Of a stretch of DNA of 38,442 nucleotides, positions 27,426 to 34,649 are shown piece after piece. The stretch is from a bacterium (GTDB lineage: Bacteria; B130-G9). Under the pieces are notes generated by a model. It saw only the letters and a list, made by a program, of their open reading frames with translations. It did not search any database and had not been told where the DNA came from. A program made the translations under genes and the position numbers. The DNA lies in contig DATLAJ010000140.1 in NCBI GenBank assembly GCA_035527515.1, positions 1-38,442 on the forward strand, written 5' to 3'. Position 1 is the stretch's first letter. Every line of letters starts with the position of its first letter.

Positions 27426-28840
27426 CACCGCTACATACCCAAGCGAAAACAATGGATTCCGCATCCGAAACCAATTGCTTCAATCTTGTGGTCTCTGAGG
27501 ACAAGATGCTGGCCGTCCTCGAGGCGTATGCGCCCATCGAGATTGACGAGGAGCAGGTTATAGGTTTTCTGGAGAAGGAGTCCGGAATAGCCAATGCAGA
27601 CAGAGAAGCTGTGCGGATATTCTTGGAGAAGTGCGCGAGTTCAGACGGCGAGGTGAGCGTTCCAGTCGCGCAGGGCACCGAGGCAGAAGATGGTCAGGAT
27701 GGATACATCGACTGGGCTTTTGATGCAGAGAAAGAGTCGCCCGGGGAGAACGACAGGATCGACTGGCGGAACCAAAACAAGGTGTGGTCGGCCGACAAGG
27801 GCGAGTTGATAGGCAGTCTTGTTCCGGCAGTGGAGGGGCACGACGGGGTGGACGTTTATGGGAAGCAAGTCCCCGCCAAGCCCGGCAAGCCAGCGACGCT
27901 CAACGCAGGGCCAAACGTAACAGTCTCGAAAAACGGCACGAAGTTCTTGGCTGAGGTTGCAGGGATGGTGGTGAGAAAAGGAAGCACCGTCAGGATCGAT
28001 CCTGTGTTGAAGGTAAGAGGAAATGTTGATCTTGACTGTGGCAATATCGATTTCAAAGGAGATGTAACGATTTCGGGGAATGTTCTTGATCTTTTTGTCG
28101 TAAAGGCCACCAGAAACATCACGATCGGTGGATACGTTGAGGCTGCGACTGTGGAGTCTGGGGGCAATCTCACAATCAAGGGGGGTGTTTCTGGGAAGCG
28201 CATATGCACCATTAGCTCCAGTGGCGATTTGCACGCCAAATACATTGACTATGCCAGGGCTAAGTGCAACGGAGACCTTATCGTTGACGTCGAGGTGATT
28301 GACAGCAACGTAGAGACACTCGGCTCAGTCCTCGTGAAACAGAAGGGGATAATCGGCGGCCGCGTGGTTGTGGCTCGTCAGCTCGAATCCCCAAACCTGG
28401 GCTCAGATGCGGGGACGCCAACCACGATCGTTGCGGGGCATGATAGTGCGCAGGTCTCTCGGCTCGATATGCTTGCCGTGAAGACACAGAGCCTGTCAGT
28501 GAAAATCAAAGGTTTGGCTAATAAGGTGGCGGTCTTAGATAGGGTTAAGGACCGCCTTCCAGCCCACAAGCGAGGGCTCTTGACCGAGATGTCCAACGAG
28601 CAGGCCGCCAGCGAAAAGGAGCTCGAGCAGGTCAGGACCGAGGCTAGGGAGCTTGTCGACGAGAATAGAGAGCTGCTTGCCAACGCGTCGGTCAAAGTTA
28701 AGGGGATGGCCTATCAGGGCCTGGTAGTCGAGATGGGCGGGACGAGAAAGCAGTTCTTTGAAACGACGGAAGGTCCGTTCGAGATGAAGTTCGACGTCGC
28801 CAAGAAGAGGATACTACTGCTTAGCGAAAAGAAGCGATGA
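27422..28840 (+). CDS. FapA-like (DUF342) protein
   Basis: A 472-aa protein of the DUF342/FapA family. The core (about residues 120-330) is a series of Gly/Asp-rich beta repeats, including NKVWSADKGELIGSLVPAVE, GVDVYGKQVPAKPGKPATLN, VDLDCGNIDFKGDVTISGNV and GGVSGKRICTISSSGDLHAK. This is a polymerised right-handed beta-helix-type fold. A coiled-coil helix region follows (about 345-430), then a C-terminal beta end. Members have been linked to flagellar assembly and polar regulation (FapA), but no flagellar genes are in view. The ATG overlaps the stop of the decayed response regulator; an ATG at 27452 is an alternative start. Confidence 0.85.
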   Translation: MTPLHTQAKTMDSASETNCFNLVVSEDKMLAVLEAYAPIEIDEEQVIGFLEKESGIANADREAVRIFLEKCASSDGEVSVPVAQGTEAEDGQDGYIDWAFDAEKESPGENDRIDWRNQNKVWSADKGELIGSLVPAVEGHDGVDVYGKQVPAKPGKPATLNAGPNVTVSKNGTKFLAEVAGMVVRKGSTVRIDPVLKVRGNVDLDCGNIDFKGDVTISGNVLDLFVVKATRNITIGGYVEAATVESGGNLTIKGGVSGKRICTISSSGDLHAKYIDYARAKCNGDLIVDVEVIDSNVETLGSVLVKQKGIIGGRVVVARQLESPNLGSDAGTPTTIVAGHDSAQVSRLDMLAVKTQSLSVKIKGLANKVAVLDRVKDRLPAHKRGLLTEMSNEQAASEKELEQVRTEARELVDENRELLANASVKVKGMAYQGLVVEMGGTRKQFFETTEGPFEMKFDVAKKRILLLSEKKR

Positions 28841-29049
28841 GCGGCTCAGACTTATGAAAAACATGGGAGCAAGTCTTGGGTCAGTAGCCAATGAGGCCAT
28901 AGGACTAACATAGTCATCTCAAAAAACGTGATCATCAAAACAACGACCAAAATCACAAATTCAATTATGACCCAGCCTCCGTGAGCCGCCCCTACAAACC
29001 TGGTCGCAATTCGGCCCGGCCGGGCCAGATTCCCCCTGATGCGACCTCC

Positions 29050-29943
29050 TCACCCCCTCGGGTGGAACTTCTCGTGCAGCGCCTTGAGGCGATCCTTTGC
29101 GACGTGGGTGTATATCTGCGTGGTGGAGAGGTCTGAGTGGCCGAGCATCATCTTGATCGACAAGAGATCGGCGTCGTTCTGTAGAAGGTGCGTTGCGAAG
29201 GAGTGGCGCAAGATGTGGGGATAGACCCTCTTGTTCAGGCCGCACTCCGCCGCGTAACGCCTGATCATCTCCCACACAAACTGCCTCGACAGTCGCTTCC
29301 CTCTTTTCTGTGGGACGTAAAGGTAGGGCGAGGTCCTCTCCTTCATTAGCAGCGGGCGGCCCCGCCTCAGGTATTCAGCCGTCCACTTGACAGCCTCGGC
29401 CCCGATCGGTATCAGCCGTTGCTTCGCGCCTTTGCCCGTGCACCGAACGAAGCGCTCAGGAAGGTTGAGGCTCGTCGTGCAGAGGTCGCACAGCTCCGAT
29501 ACGCGCATCCCCGTGGCGTACATCATCTCCAGCATCGACTTGTTGCGCAGGCCTGGCGGCTCGGAGACATCAGGTGCGTTCAAGAGCGTTTCGACCTCCT
29601 CTGATGTTAGGCAGCTGGGAAGGTGGACCCATTGCCTGGGCGATTCGATGTTGGCCGTCGGGCATTTCTCGAGCATGCCTTTCAGGACGAGATACCTGTA
29701 AAAATGCCTCAGGCAGGACAATACACGGCGTGACGAGACGGGGGAGAGGCCCTTCTCCATGAGGTAGGAGAGAAATGCCTCGATGTGACGCGGCTCGACC
29801 TCGTCCAGTGGGACTTCGTCTAGGTAGTTGCTGAACGCATGGAGGTCTCGCCGGTAGCTCTTTGCTGTGTTGACTGAGAGTCCCTTTTCGGCAAGTAGAT
29901 AGGAGACGAAGGAACCTATCAGCGGGTAGTCGTCGAGGGTCAC
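29050..29943 (-). CDS. Tyrosine recombinase, XerC/XerD type
   Basis: A 297-aa site-specific recombinase. The N-terminal SAM-like DNA-binding domain has YLLAEKGLSVNTAKSYRRDL. The catalytic part carries MYATGMRVSELCDL with the first Arg, HILRHSFATHLL with His and Arg, and LGHSDLSTTQIYTHV with the later His and nucleophilic Tyr. The length matches XerC/XerD exactly if the GTG at 29943 is used, and this GTG overlaps the upstream stop by 4 bp. A longer frame from a TTG at 30027 would add 28 unconserved residues. It probably resolves chromosome dimers; no phage or integron genes surround it. XerC and XerD cannot be told apart here. Confidence 0.92.
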   Translation of the reverse strand: MTLDDYPLIGSFVSYLLAEKGLSVNTAKSYRRDLHAFSNYLDEVPLDEVEPRHIEAFLSYLMEKGLSPVSSRRVLSCLRHFYRYLVLKGMLEKCPTANIESPRQWVHLPSCLTSEEVETLLNAPDVSEPPGLRNKSMLEMMYATGMRVSELCDLCTTSLNLPERFVRCTGKGAKQRLIPIGAEAVKWTAEYLRRGRPLLMKERTSPYLYVPQKRGKRLSRQFVWEMIRRYAAECGLNKRVYPHILRHSFATHLLQNDADLLSIKMMLGHSDLSTTQIYTHVAKDRLKALHEKFHPRG

Positions 29944-30260
29944 TGGCTTTGCTTGGAGACGTTCGGGAGGCTGGACCTTACGGTCAAACCCCAGAGCGCA
30001 CCCATTGTCAGGGCGGCGGCGAGGCAAGCGAGCATGCTCAAGAGGCTCGAGAGGCCGTTTTCATGCGACAGCCATGAGTAAAGGAGCGTGAGGAGGACAG
30101 CGAACGGGCCGAAAAGGCCGATTGCGAAGCCCAAGCGAGCCCCGGAGTCGGGATGGGGCTTCTGCACTGAGCAAAGCCTCCCGACTAGTGCGGTCACAAA
30201 AGGTAGCCCAAGAGCTGCAAGCAAGCAGCGTGCGGATAATAGGCTATTGCTCACTGTCAC
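29940..30260 (-). CDS. Small multi-pass membrane protein of unknown function
   Basis: A 106-aa hydrophobic protein with three likely membrane segments: CLLAALGLPFVTALVGRL (about 12-29), LGFAIGLFGPFAVLLTLLYS (about 43-62) and LLSMLACLAAALTMGALWGL (about 72-91). I do not recognise the family. The start is a GTG at 30260, with another GTG two codons later. The stop overlaps the recombinase GTG (GTGA), so the two are translationally coupled, which supports it being a real gene. Its role is unknown. Confidence 0.6.
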   Translation of the reverse strand: MTVSNSLLSARCLLAALGLPFVTALVGRLCSVQKPHPDSGARLGFAIGLFGPFAVLLTLLYSWLSHENGLSSLLSMLACLAAALTMGALWGLTVRSSLPNVSKQSQ

Positions 30261-30297
30261 GGCTCATTAGTGGGGTTCATTGAGGAACACTTCATCT

Positions 30298-31704
30298 TCA
30301 GTGGACGAGTTTCTTGTCCCTTTCCCAGTCGAGAGGTCTGCTACGCGCAGTTGTGTGGCAGACTTCGCAGACTCGCAGGGTGGGTTTTCTGAGCCGTATC
30401 CTGCTGTTATCAAGGTGCATGCTTGCTGGCCCGTGGCACGCCTCACATTGCACATTAGCCAGTTGGGGCGTATCCTGCTGATTGAGATAGCCTTGAGAAT
30501 CCGCGTAGCCCGTGGTATGGCAGCGGAAGCAGCCGGGGTCTTTGTCCTTACCCATTTTGACGAGCGTGGCCATAGCGTTGGCGTGCCTCGTCTTGCTCCA
30601 TCTGTCATAGATATCCTTGTGGCATTTGGCACAGGACTGTGAACCGACATATCTTGGCCGAAAGTTCGGTAGATTCTTGGCCTCCGTGGTTTTTTTGGAC
30701 GAGGTCCTCTCTGCATTTTTCTTGCGAGTGATCTCGTCCCCTCTTCTCTTGGCGTCCCTTATCATCCCCTCGATGGTTCTGTCCTTCGGGAATTTATCGT
30801 CTATTGAAACGAGCTCGCCGGAGTGTGTCTTGACCTTGTGCCCCTTGACGTCGAAGGTGAGGGTGAGCTTGCCCGCCTGTTTGCCACGAGCGGCGCATTT
30901 GAGCAGTATCGTGTCCGTTCCCTGGACGACCTCAGGCTTGTAGAGGCGCCGCATGTTGCCGGATATGAGGAAGAGGTTGATGCCCTTGACCTCGCTGGTG
31001 AGCTTTCGCGCCATCTGCATCTCCATGTTGCCCATCCCGATTATCATGTCGCACTTCCTGCTCAATTCCCCGACGATGCTCTCTGCGGTGGTGATCGGGT
31101 CCAAAAACTCGACTTTCTCCTTGTCTTCTATGCTCATGGAGCGGCCGGAGTCGGTCGCCGCCACGCCGAATATACCTATCTTGATCCCGCTGTGTTTAAC
31201 CCCTAGGGTGCTCTTCTCACCGAAGGTCTTGATGACATAGGGTTCGAAGATGGGCTTCTTGGTGGCCTTATCGACGACGTTGGCCGCCAAGAACGGGAAG
31301 GAGGTCTCCTTGCTGCTATTTTTCAGGTACTCGAGGCCATAGGTAAACTCCCTCCTGCCGAGGTTCAGGCCGTCGTAATGCAGCATCCCATAGACCTTCA
31401 GCAAGAGCTCGGTGTATATCTCGTCGCGCTTGCTTTTGCCGCCGAAGGCATCGCCGGCTCCCAATACTAGGAAGTAGCTCCCTGAGTTAGCCTTCCTTGT
31501 GGAATCTATGAAGCCTGCTCGACCAGCAAGCCCACCTTCTTTGTGCTTTCAGCCGCAGGGGGCGATTGCACCCCAGGTGTCGCTGGAATAGACGATAGCG
31601 AGCTTGAACTCGTCCGGCTTCTTAGCACTAGTGGAGACGCCCAGCAGGATACCCGCCGCAGCAATCAGGCTCAGGAATATGGCGACATACCAGTATTTGC
31701 GCAA
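30298..31704 (-). CDS. Exported tetraheme cytochrome c with UshA-like domain; TGA codon likely selenocysteine
   Basis: A 468-residue product if the TGA at 31551-31549 is read as selenocysteine (residue 52). The TTG start at 31704 has gaggag 6 nt upstream. An N-terminal signal segment (YVAIFLSLIAAAGILLGVS) is followed by KLAIVYSSDTWGAIAPCG, the TGA, then KHKEGGLAGRAGFIDSTRKA and LVLGAGDAFGG. This is the start of a UshA/5'-nucleotidase-like metallophosphatase fold, where I expect PCGC before GGLARR, so the TGA replaces a Cys. Residues 358-450 hold four CxxCH heme sites (CAKCH, CFRCH, CEACH, CEVCH) and a cytochrome c554-like pattern. Protein similarity continues unbroken across the TGA. Without recoding it would be a broken gene. 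Confidence 0.75.
31511..31533 (-). promoter_or_regulatory. Candidate bacterial SECIS hairpin
   Basis: In the mRNA, GGGCUUGCU (31533-31525) pairs with AGCAGGCUU (31519-31511) over 9 bp including three G-U pairs, closing the 5-nt loop GGUCG. The stem begins 15 nt after the UGA and the loop lies 24 nt after it. The loop contains GGUC, as does the SelB-binding loop of E. coli fdhF SECIS. Spacing and loop both fit bacterial selenocysteine insertion. Confidence 0.65.
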
Positions 31705-31754
31705 CCGTAACTCCTCTTCAAATGCAGTTAGTCTTAGTGCCCCACCCCACAGGA

Positions 31755-31783
31755 AATATAACTAGCGGGCCCAGAATTGTCAA
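31755..31783 (-). promoter_or_regulatory. Strong promoter of the cytochrome gene
   Basis: On the minus strand TTGACA (31783-31778), a 17-bp spacer and TATATT (31760-31755). The transcript would start near 31748 and have a leader of about 44 nt, so the TTG-initiated frame lies wholly within it. Confidence 0.7.
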
Positions 31784-31830
31784 CATATTGGCAAATGGGG
31801 TTGTTCCCTGAAGGCTCTGAGAGACGACAG

Positions 31831-32577
31831 CTACATCTTGTGCACTGTCTCCAAGTATAGCCTCTCAAGCGAGGATATCCTCTCGGCAGACTCCTTCTCC
31901 GATTCTTGGGCCGGCAAACTCTCGCCAACCACGCGGCCGGCGTTGATGATTATGACCCGGTCACAAGTTTTTGCCACGTCGGCAAGAATATGTGACGATA
32001 CGATCAGCGTCTTTTCGGTCCCCAGCCTGGAGATGAGCTCTCGCGTCTTTACAATCTGGTCAGGGTCTAGGCCAGCTGTCGGCTCGTCAAGTATGACCAA
32101 AGATGGGTCGTGCACGATCGCCTGTGCCAGGTTCAACCGCTGCCCATACCCTTTGGACAGCTTTCTGGTAATCATATCTCTGACGTCGCCAAGGCCAGCC
32201 GCAGATATGACCGTTTCCACACGGTCGTGAAGCTCAGGCCGGGGTACATCCCGCAGCCGTGCCCAGAACCCAAGGTATGCCGTAACGGTCAATTCACGAT
32301 ACAGCGGGGGCTTTTCAGGCATGTAACCAATCTTCCTGATTGCATAGTCGCGCCGCGAGGCTACGTCCGTGCCCTCGATCGATACCCGCCCAGAATCCTG
32401 CCTCAAAACGCCTGCGATTATCCGCATTATCGTCGTCTTGCCAGCCCCGTTTGGCCCAAGAAGGCCCACGGTCTCGAACCGCCTGACTGCGAACGTCACC
32501 CCCGAAAGGACCTCTCGCTCGCCGAACCATTTAGAGACCCCCGTTACCTCGATTGCGTTCTGGACCTCCTCGCTCAT
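31831..32577 (-). CDS. ABC transporter ATP-binding protein (ABC-2/GldA type)
   Basis: A 248-aa ATPase. It shows Walker A LLGPNGAGKTTIMRI, Q-loop GYMPEKPPLY, signature LSKGYGQRLNLAQAI, Walker B LVILDEPTAGLDPDQ and H-loop VSSHIL. The GYMPE and SKGYGQR variants are characteristic of ABC-2-type exporters such as GldA, rather than of MlaF. I chose the ATG at 32577, which overlaps the cas6-like stop (ATGA); the longer frame to 32634 adds residues lying within cas6. No permease is present here: the next gene is the cytochrome with its own promoter. The partner must therefore be elsewhere. Confidence 0.9.
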   Translation of the reverse strand: MSEEVQNAIEVTGVSKWFGEREVLSGVTFAVRRFETVGLLGPNGAGKTTIMRIIAGVLRQDSGRVSIEGTDVASRRDYAIRKIGYMPEKPPLYRELTVTAYLGFWARLRDVPRPELHDRVETVISAAGLGDVRDMITRKLSKGYGQRLNLAQAIVHDPSLVILDEPTAGLDPDQIVKTRELISRLGTEKTLIVSSHILADVAKTCDRVIIINAGRVVGESLPAQESEKESAERISSLERLYLETVHKM

Positions 32578-33338
32578 GTGCCCCGCGCCTCGACCATGCC
32601 AAAACCGATCGAGTTCTTCTCGCCGAATCCGCACTCGTATCCTACTCGGACCAATTCCTTGCTTCCGTCCACGGTGAACGGGCAGAGCACGCCGCGAACC
32701 TTGATGCCCTTGAAATTGATGAGTCTGGTTATTCGTTTTCTCCGTGCAGCGTAGTCTGCGTCGAAATTCATGCCGAAGCTCTCATCGGACGGCGGCTTGC
32801 CAAAGATCAGCTGGTGTTTTCTCTTGAGGTTCACCCGCACCGCCTCGACGAACTCCTTGCCCGGGGCGAGGTACCTTATCGGGTTTTTGGTGGAATCAGC
32901 GTCCCAAATAGATACCGTTATCGGGCTGAGGCACACAAATTGCACAGGCAGCTTGAAGGAAGGCTCGGGTATCTGCTCGACCTTCTGACCCGTCGCCCGG
33001 ACTCCCGCGACCGTCAATTCCGGGTCTTTGCTGAAGCCGGCGAGGAGGTGGGCAATGAACTCCTCCTTTGCTGAACTCACGCACCAGCTGAAGTCCTGGG
33101 CCTCAAGATGCAGCCATTCGCCGAGAACGCGTCTCTTGCTGACCTGAAGCTGTGAGAAACAGAAAAGCTTATACACGCGGTTGTTCATTCGGTACCCCTC
33201 ATTGTGCAGGAAGTCCGCGTAATCGCTTGAGGAGAGCGCCAGCCAGCGATACACGGCCGAGACAAGCCAGCTGTTGTAGTTGACCGGTATCCTTTGCCCG
33301 GCAGGTCCCTCGAGCCGGAAGCGAAGCCTTACTCTCAT
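32574..33338 (-). CDS. cas6: CRISPR-associated endoribonuclease Cas6
   Basis: A 254-aa RAMP-fold protein. It has the Cas6 N-terminal pattern RIPVNYNSWLVSAVYRWLAL, then DYADFLHNEGYRMNNRVYKL and FCFSQL. The C terminus has RGVLCPFTVDGSKELVRVGY followed by the glycine-rich GFGEKNSIGFGMVE, the diagnostic loop of the family. Candidate catalytic residues are Tyr30, His45 and Lys57, close in number to Tyr31, His46 and Lys52 of Pyrococcus Cas6. In CRISPR systems Cas6 cuts the repeat RNA to release guides. Here no array, cas1-2 or effector gene is in the window. Its ATG (ggagg 8 nt upstream) follows the MCE gene and its stop overlaps an ABC ATPase, so it is an integral gene of that operon. Confidence 0.9.
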   Translation of the reverse strand: MRVRLRFRLEGPAGQRIPVNYNSWLVSAVYRWLALSSSDYADFLHNEGYRMNNRVYKLFCFSQLQVSKRRVLGEWLHLEAQDFSWCVSSAKEEFIAHLLAGFSKDPELTVAGVRATGQKVEQIPEPSFKLPVQFVCLSPITVSIWDADSTKNPIRYLAPGKEFVEAVRVNLKRKHQLIFGKPPSDESFGMNFDADYAARRKRITRLINFKGIKVRGVLCPFTVDGSKELVRVGYECGFGEKNSIGFGMVEARGT

Positions 33339-33341
33339 GGT

Positions 33342-34487
33342 CTATTCCTCCGGCTCCTCCTTGCCGGCCTGCTTCTTTCTTTTTTCCGACTCCTTTTTGC
33401 CCTTTTTGATTAGGTGACGGATGAACCAGCTCTTCTTGGCGCCTTTGAGAAGGTCTCTGAGATCGTCGTAGATCAAGGGATCGTTTATGAGCTTGCCGAG
33501 CGTGCCCTGGCCAGAATCGATCTTGTGAGCGACGCTGTTAAGCGTGGCAGATGCCTCGTTAAGGCTTCTTATCGCGCCCGTCAGGTCCTCAACCATCTTG
33601 GCGCTGCCCTCCTTGCTAATCAGCTTGGGTAGAAGCCCCTCGCCGGACTGAAGGGTGGCCAAGAGCGAGTTGAGGCTGCGGGCCGAATCGCCAATGTCAA
33701 CCGCCAGTCGCTCGTAAAGCGCATCATCCTTCACGAGCTTGCCTAGCGTTCCTGTCCCTCCCTGGATGCCCGCTATAATGCGGTCTAGCGAAGAGATCAC
33801 GCCGGCCAGGTTATCTCGCGTGTTCCTGTCATAAAGCAGCATTCCGAGCGTGCCTTTGCCTGTCTTGATCTCATCGAGGACCGCATTGAGCTTTTGGGTT
33901 GCGCTCTTGAAATTGTCCATTGCCCCTTTGACGTCGATCTCCTCATTAACGATCGCACCCGCAAGGCCCTTCCCCTCGTCGATTTTCTTGAGTATCTGCG
34001 CAAGCGACTCGGACCCCTCGTCAAGCTGTTTCAGAACGCTCTGACCGCGTTTCAGCACAGCGTTGTAGTCTACCGGCTCCACAGACTTCAGTATGCTTCC
34101 GTCTTCCACCACCGGCTTGTCGAAACTGCCCATCGTTATCTCGATGTATTTGTCGCCCAAAAGACCCATCGTCTCGATGCGAGCCTTTGAGTCCGCTCGG
34201 ATTTTGTCCTGGACACGTCTTTCGATAAGTAAAGTTACTCTGATGCGACTCCCGATCGGGTCAAGGAGCAGCTCGATGTCCTCCACCGATCCGACGTCAA
34301 CCCCCTCGAGCATCACCGGGGCTCCGGCCACGAGCCCACTCACCCGTGCAAAATACGCCCATAGCCTGTATTTTGGCTCGAAGATACGGCTTTGTTCTCC
34401 AACAGAGAAAACAAAACCAGTAAACAGTGCAATGCCGACAATGAGGAATATGCCGACCCTTATTTCAGGTTTGCTAAGTCGTTTCAT
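33342..34487 (-). CDS. MCE-domain protein (MlaD-like lipid transport)
   Basis: A 381-aa inner-membrane-anchored periplasmic protein. A single N-terminal helix, IRVGIFLIVGIALFTGFVFS, precedes the MCE domain (about residues 35-115), which contains VSGLVAGAPVMLEGVDVGSV and a later LGDKYIEITMG. The C-terminal 200 residues are helical with at least five repeats of the form G-x-G-x-L-x-x-L/I (GKGLAGAIV, GKGTLGMLL, GTGTLGKLV, GEGLLPKLI, GQGTLGKLI), suggesting a coiled tube-like extension. The last 25 residues are Lys/Glu-rich. The ATG at 34487 was chosen over a TTG at 34520. Lipid transfer across the envelope is the usual role. MlaE-type permease and lipoprotein genes are not present. Confidence 0.88.
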   Translation of the reverse strand: MKRLSKPEIRVGIFLIVGIALFTGFVFSVGEQSRIFEPKYRLWAYFARVSGLVAGAPVMLEGVDVGSVEDIELLLDPIGSRIRVTLLIERRVQDKIRADSKARIETMGLLGDKYIEITMGSFDKPVVEDGSILKSVEPVDYNAVLKRGQSVLKQLDEGSESLAQILKKIDEGKGLAGAIVNEEIDVKGAMDNFKSATQKLNAVLDEIKTGKGTLGMLLYDRNTRDNLAGVISSLDRIIAGIQGGTGTLGKLVKDDALYERLAVDIGDSARSLNSLLATLQSGEGLLPKLISKEGSAKMVEDLTGAIRSLNEASATLNSVAHKIDSGQGTLGKLINDPLIYDDLRDLLKGAKKSWFIRHLIKKGKKESEKRKKQAGKEEPEE

Positions 34488-34649
34488 GTCAGGCCTACCG
34501 ACATTGAGTAGCTCTTCCAAACAACCAATACGCGACCATCAACATCCTAACGAAATGCCGTGCGCTTTTCAAAGCTACTGCTCTTGAGGCGCGCCTGTCA
34601 TCTGCCGATAACGGGCCAAGATCAAGGACTGGCCGCGACGACAGAAGCA

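Noticed and set aside
27364-28245. Minus-strand frames of 104-197 codons
   Set aside because: They are antisense to the FapA-like gene, whose protein repeats and family match are clear.
29944-30027. Longer recombinase starting at a TTG at 30027
   Set aside because: The extra 28 residues are unlike XerC/XerD and lie wholly inside the upstream membrane protein gene.
30298-31464. Cytochrome gene starting at the ATG at 31464
   Set aside because: This would lose the signal peptide needed for heme attachment and the first strand of the UshA-like domain, and it lacks the ribosome-binding site seen at 31704.
31549-31551. TGA as simple nonsense mutation or sequencing error
   Set aside because: Not excluded, but the match to a Cys position, the SECIS-like hairpin, the intact frame on both sides and the strong promoter make recoding more likely.
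31831-34520. A CRISPR array near cas6
   Set aside because: I looked for regularly spaced repeats of 25-40 bp on both sides and found none; the five Gly-rich repeats in the MCE gene are protein repeats.
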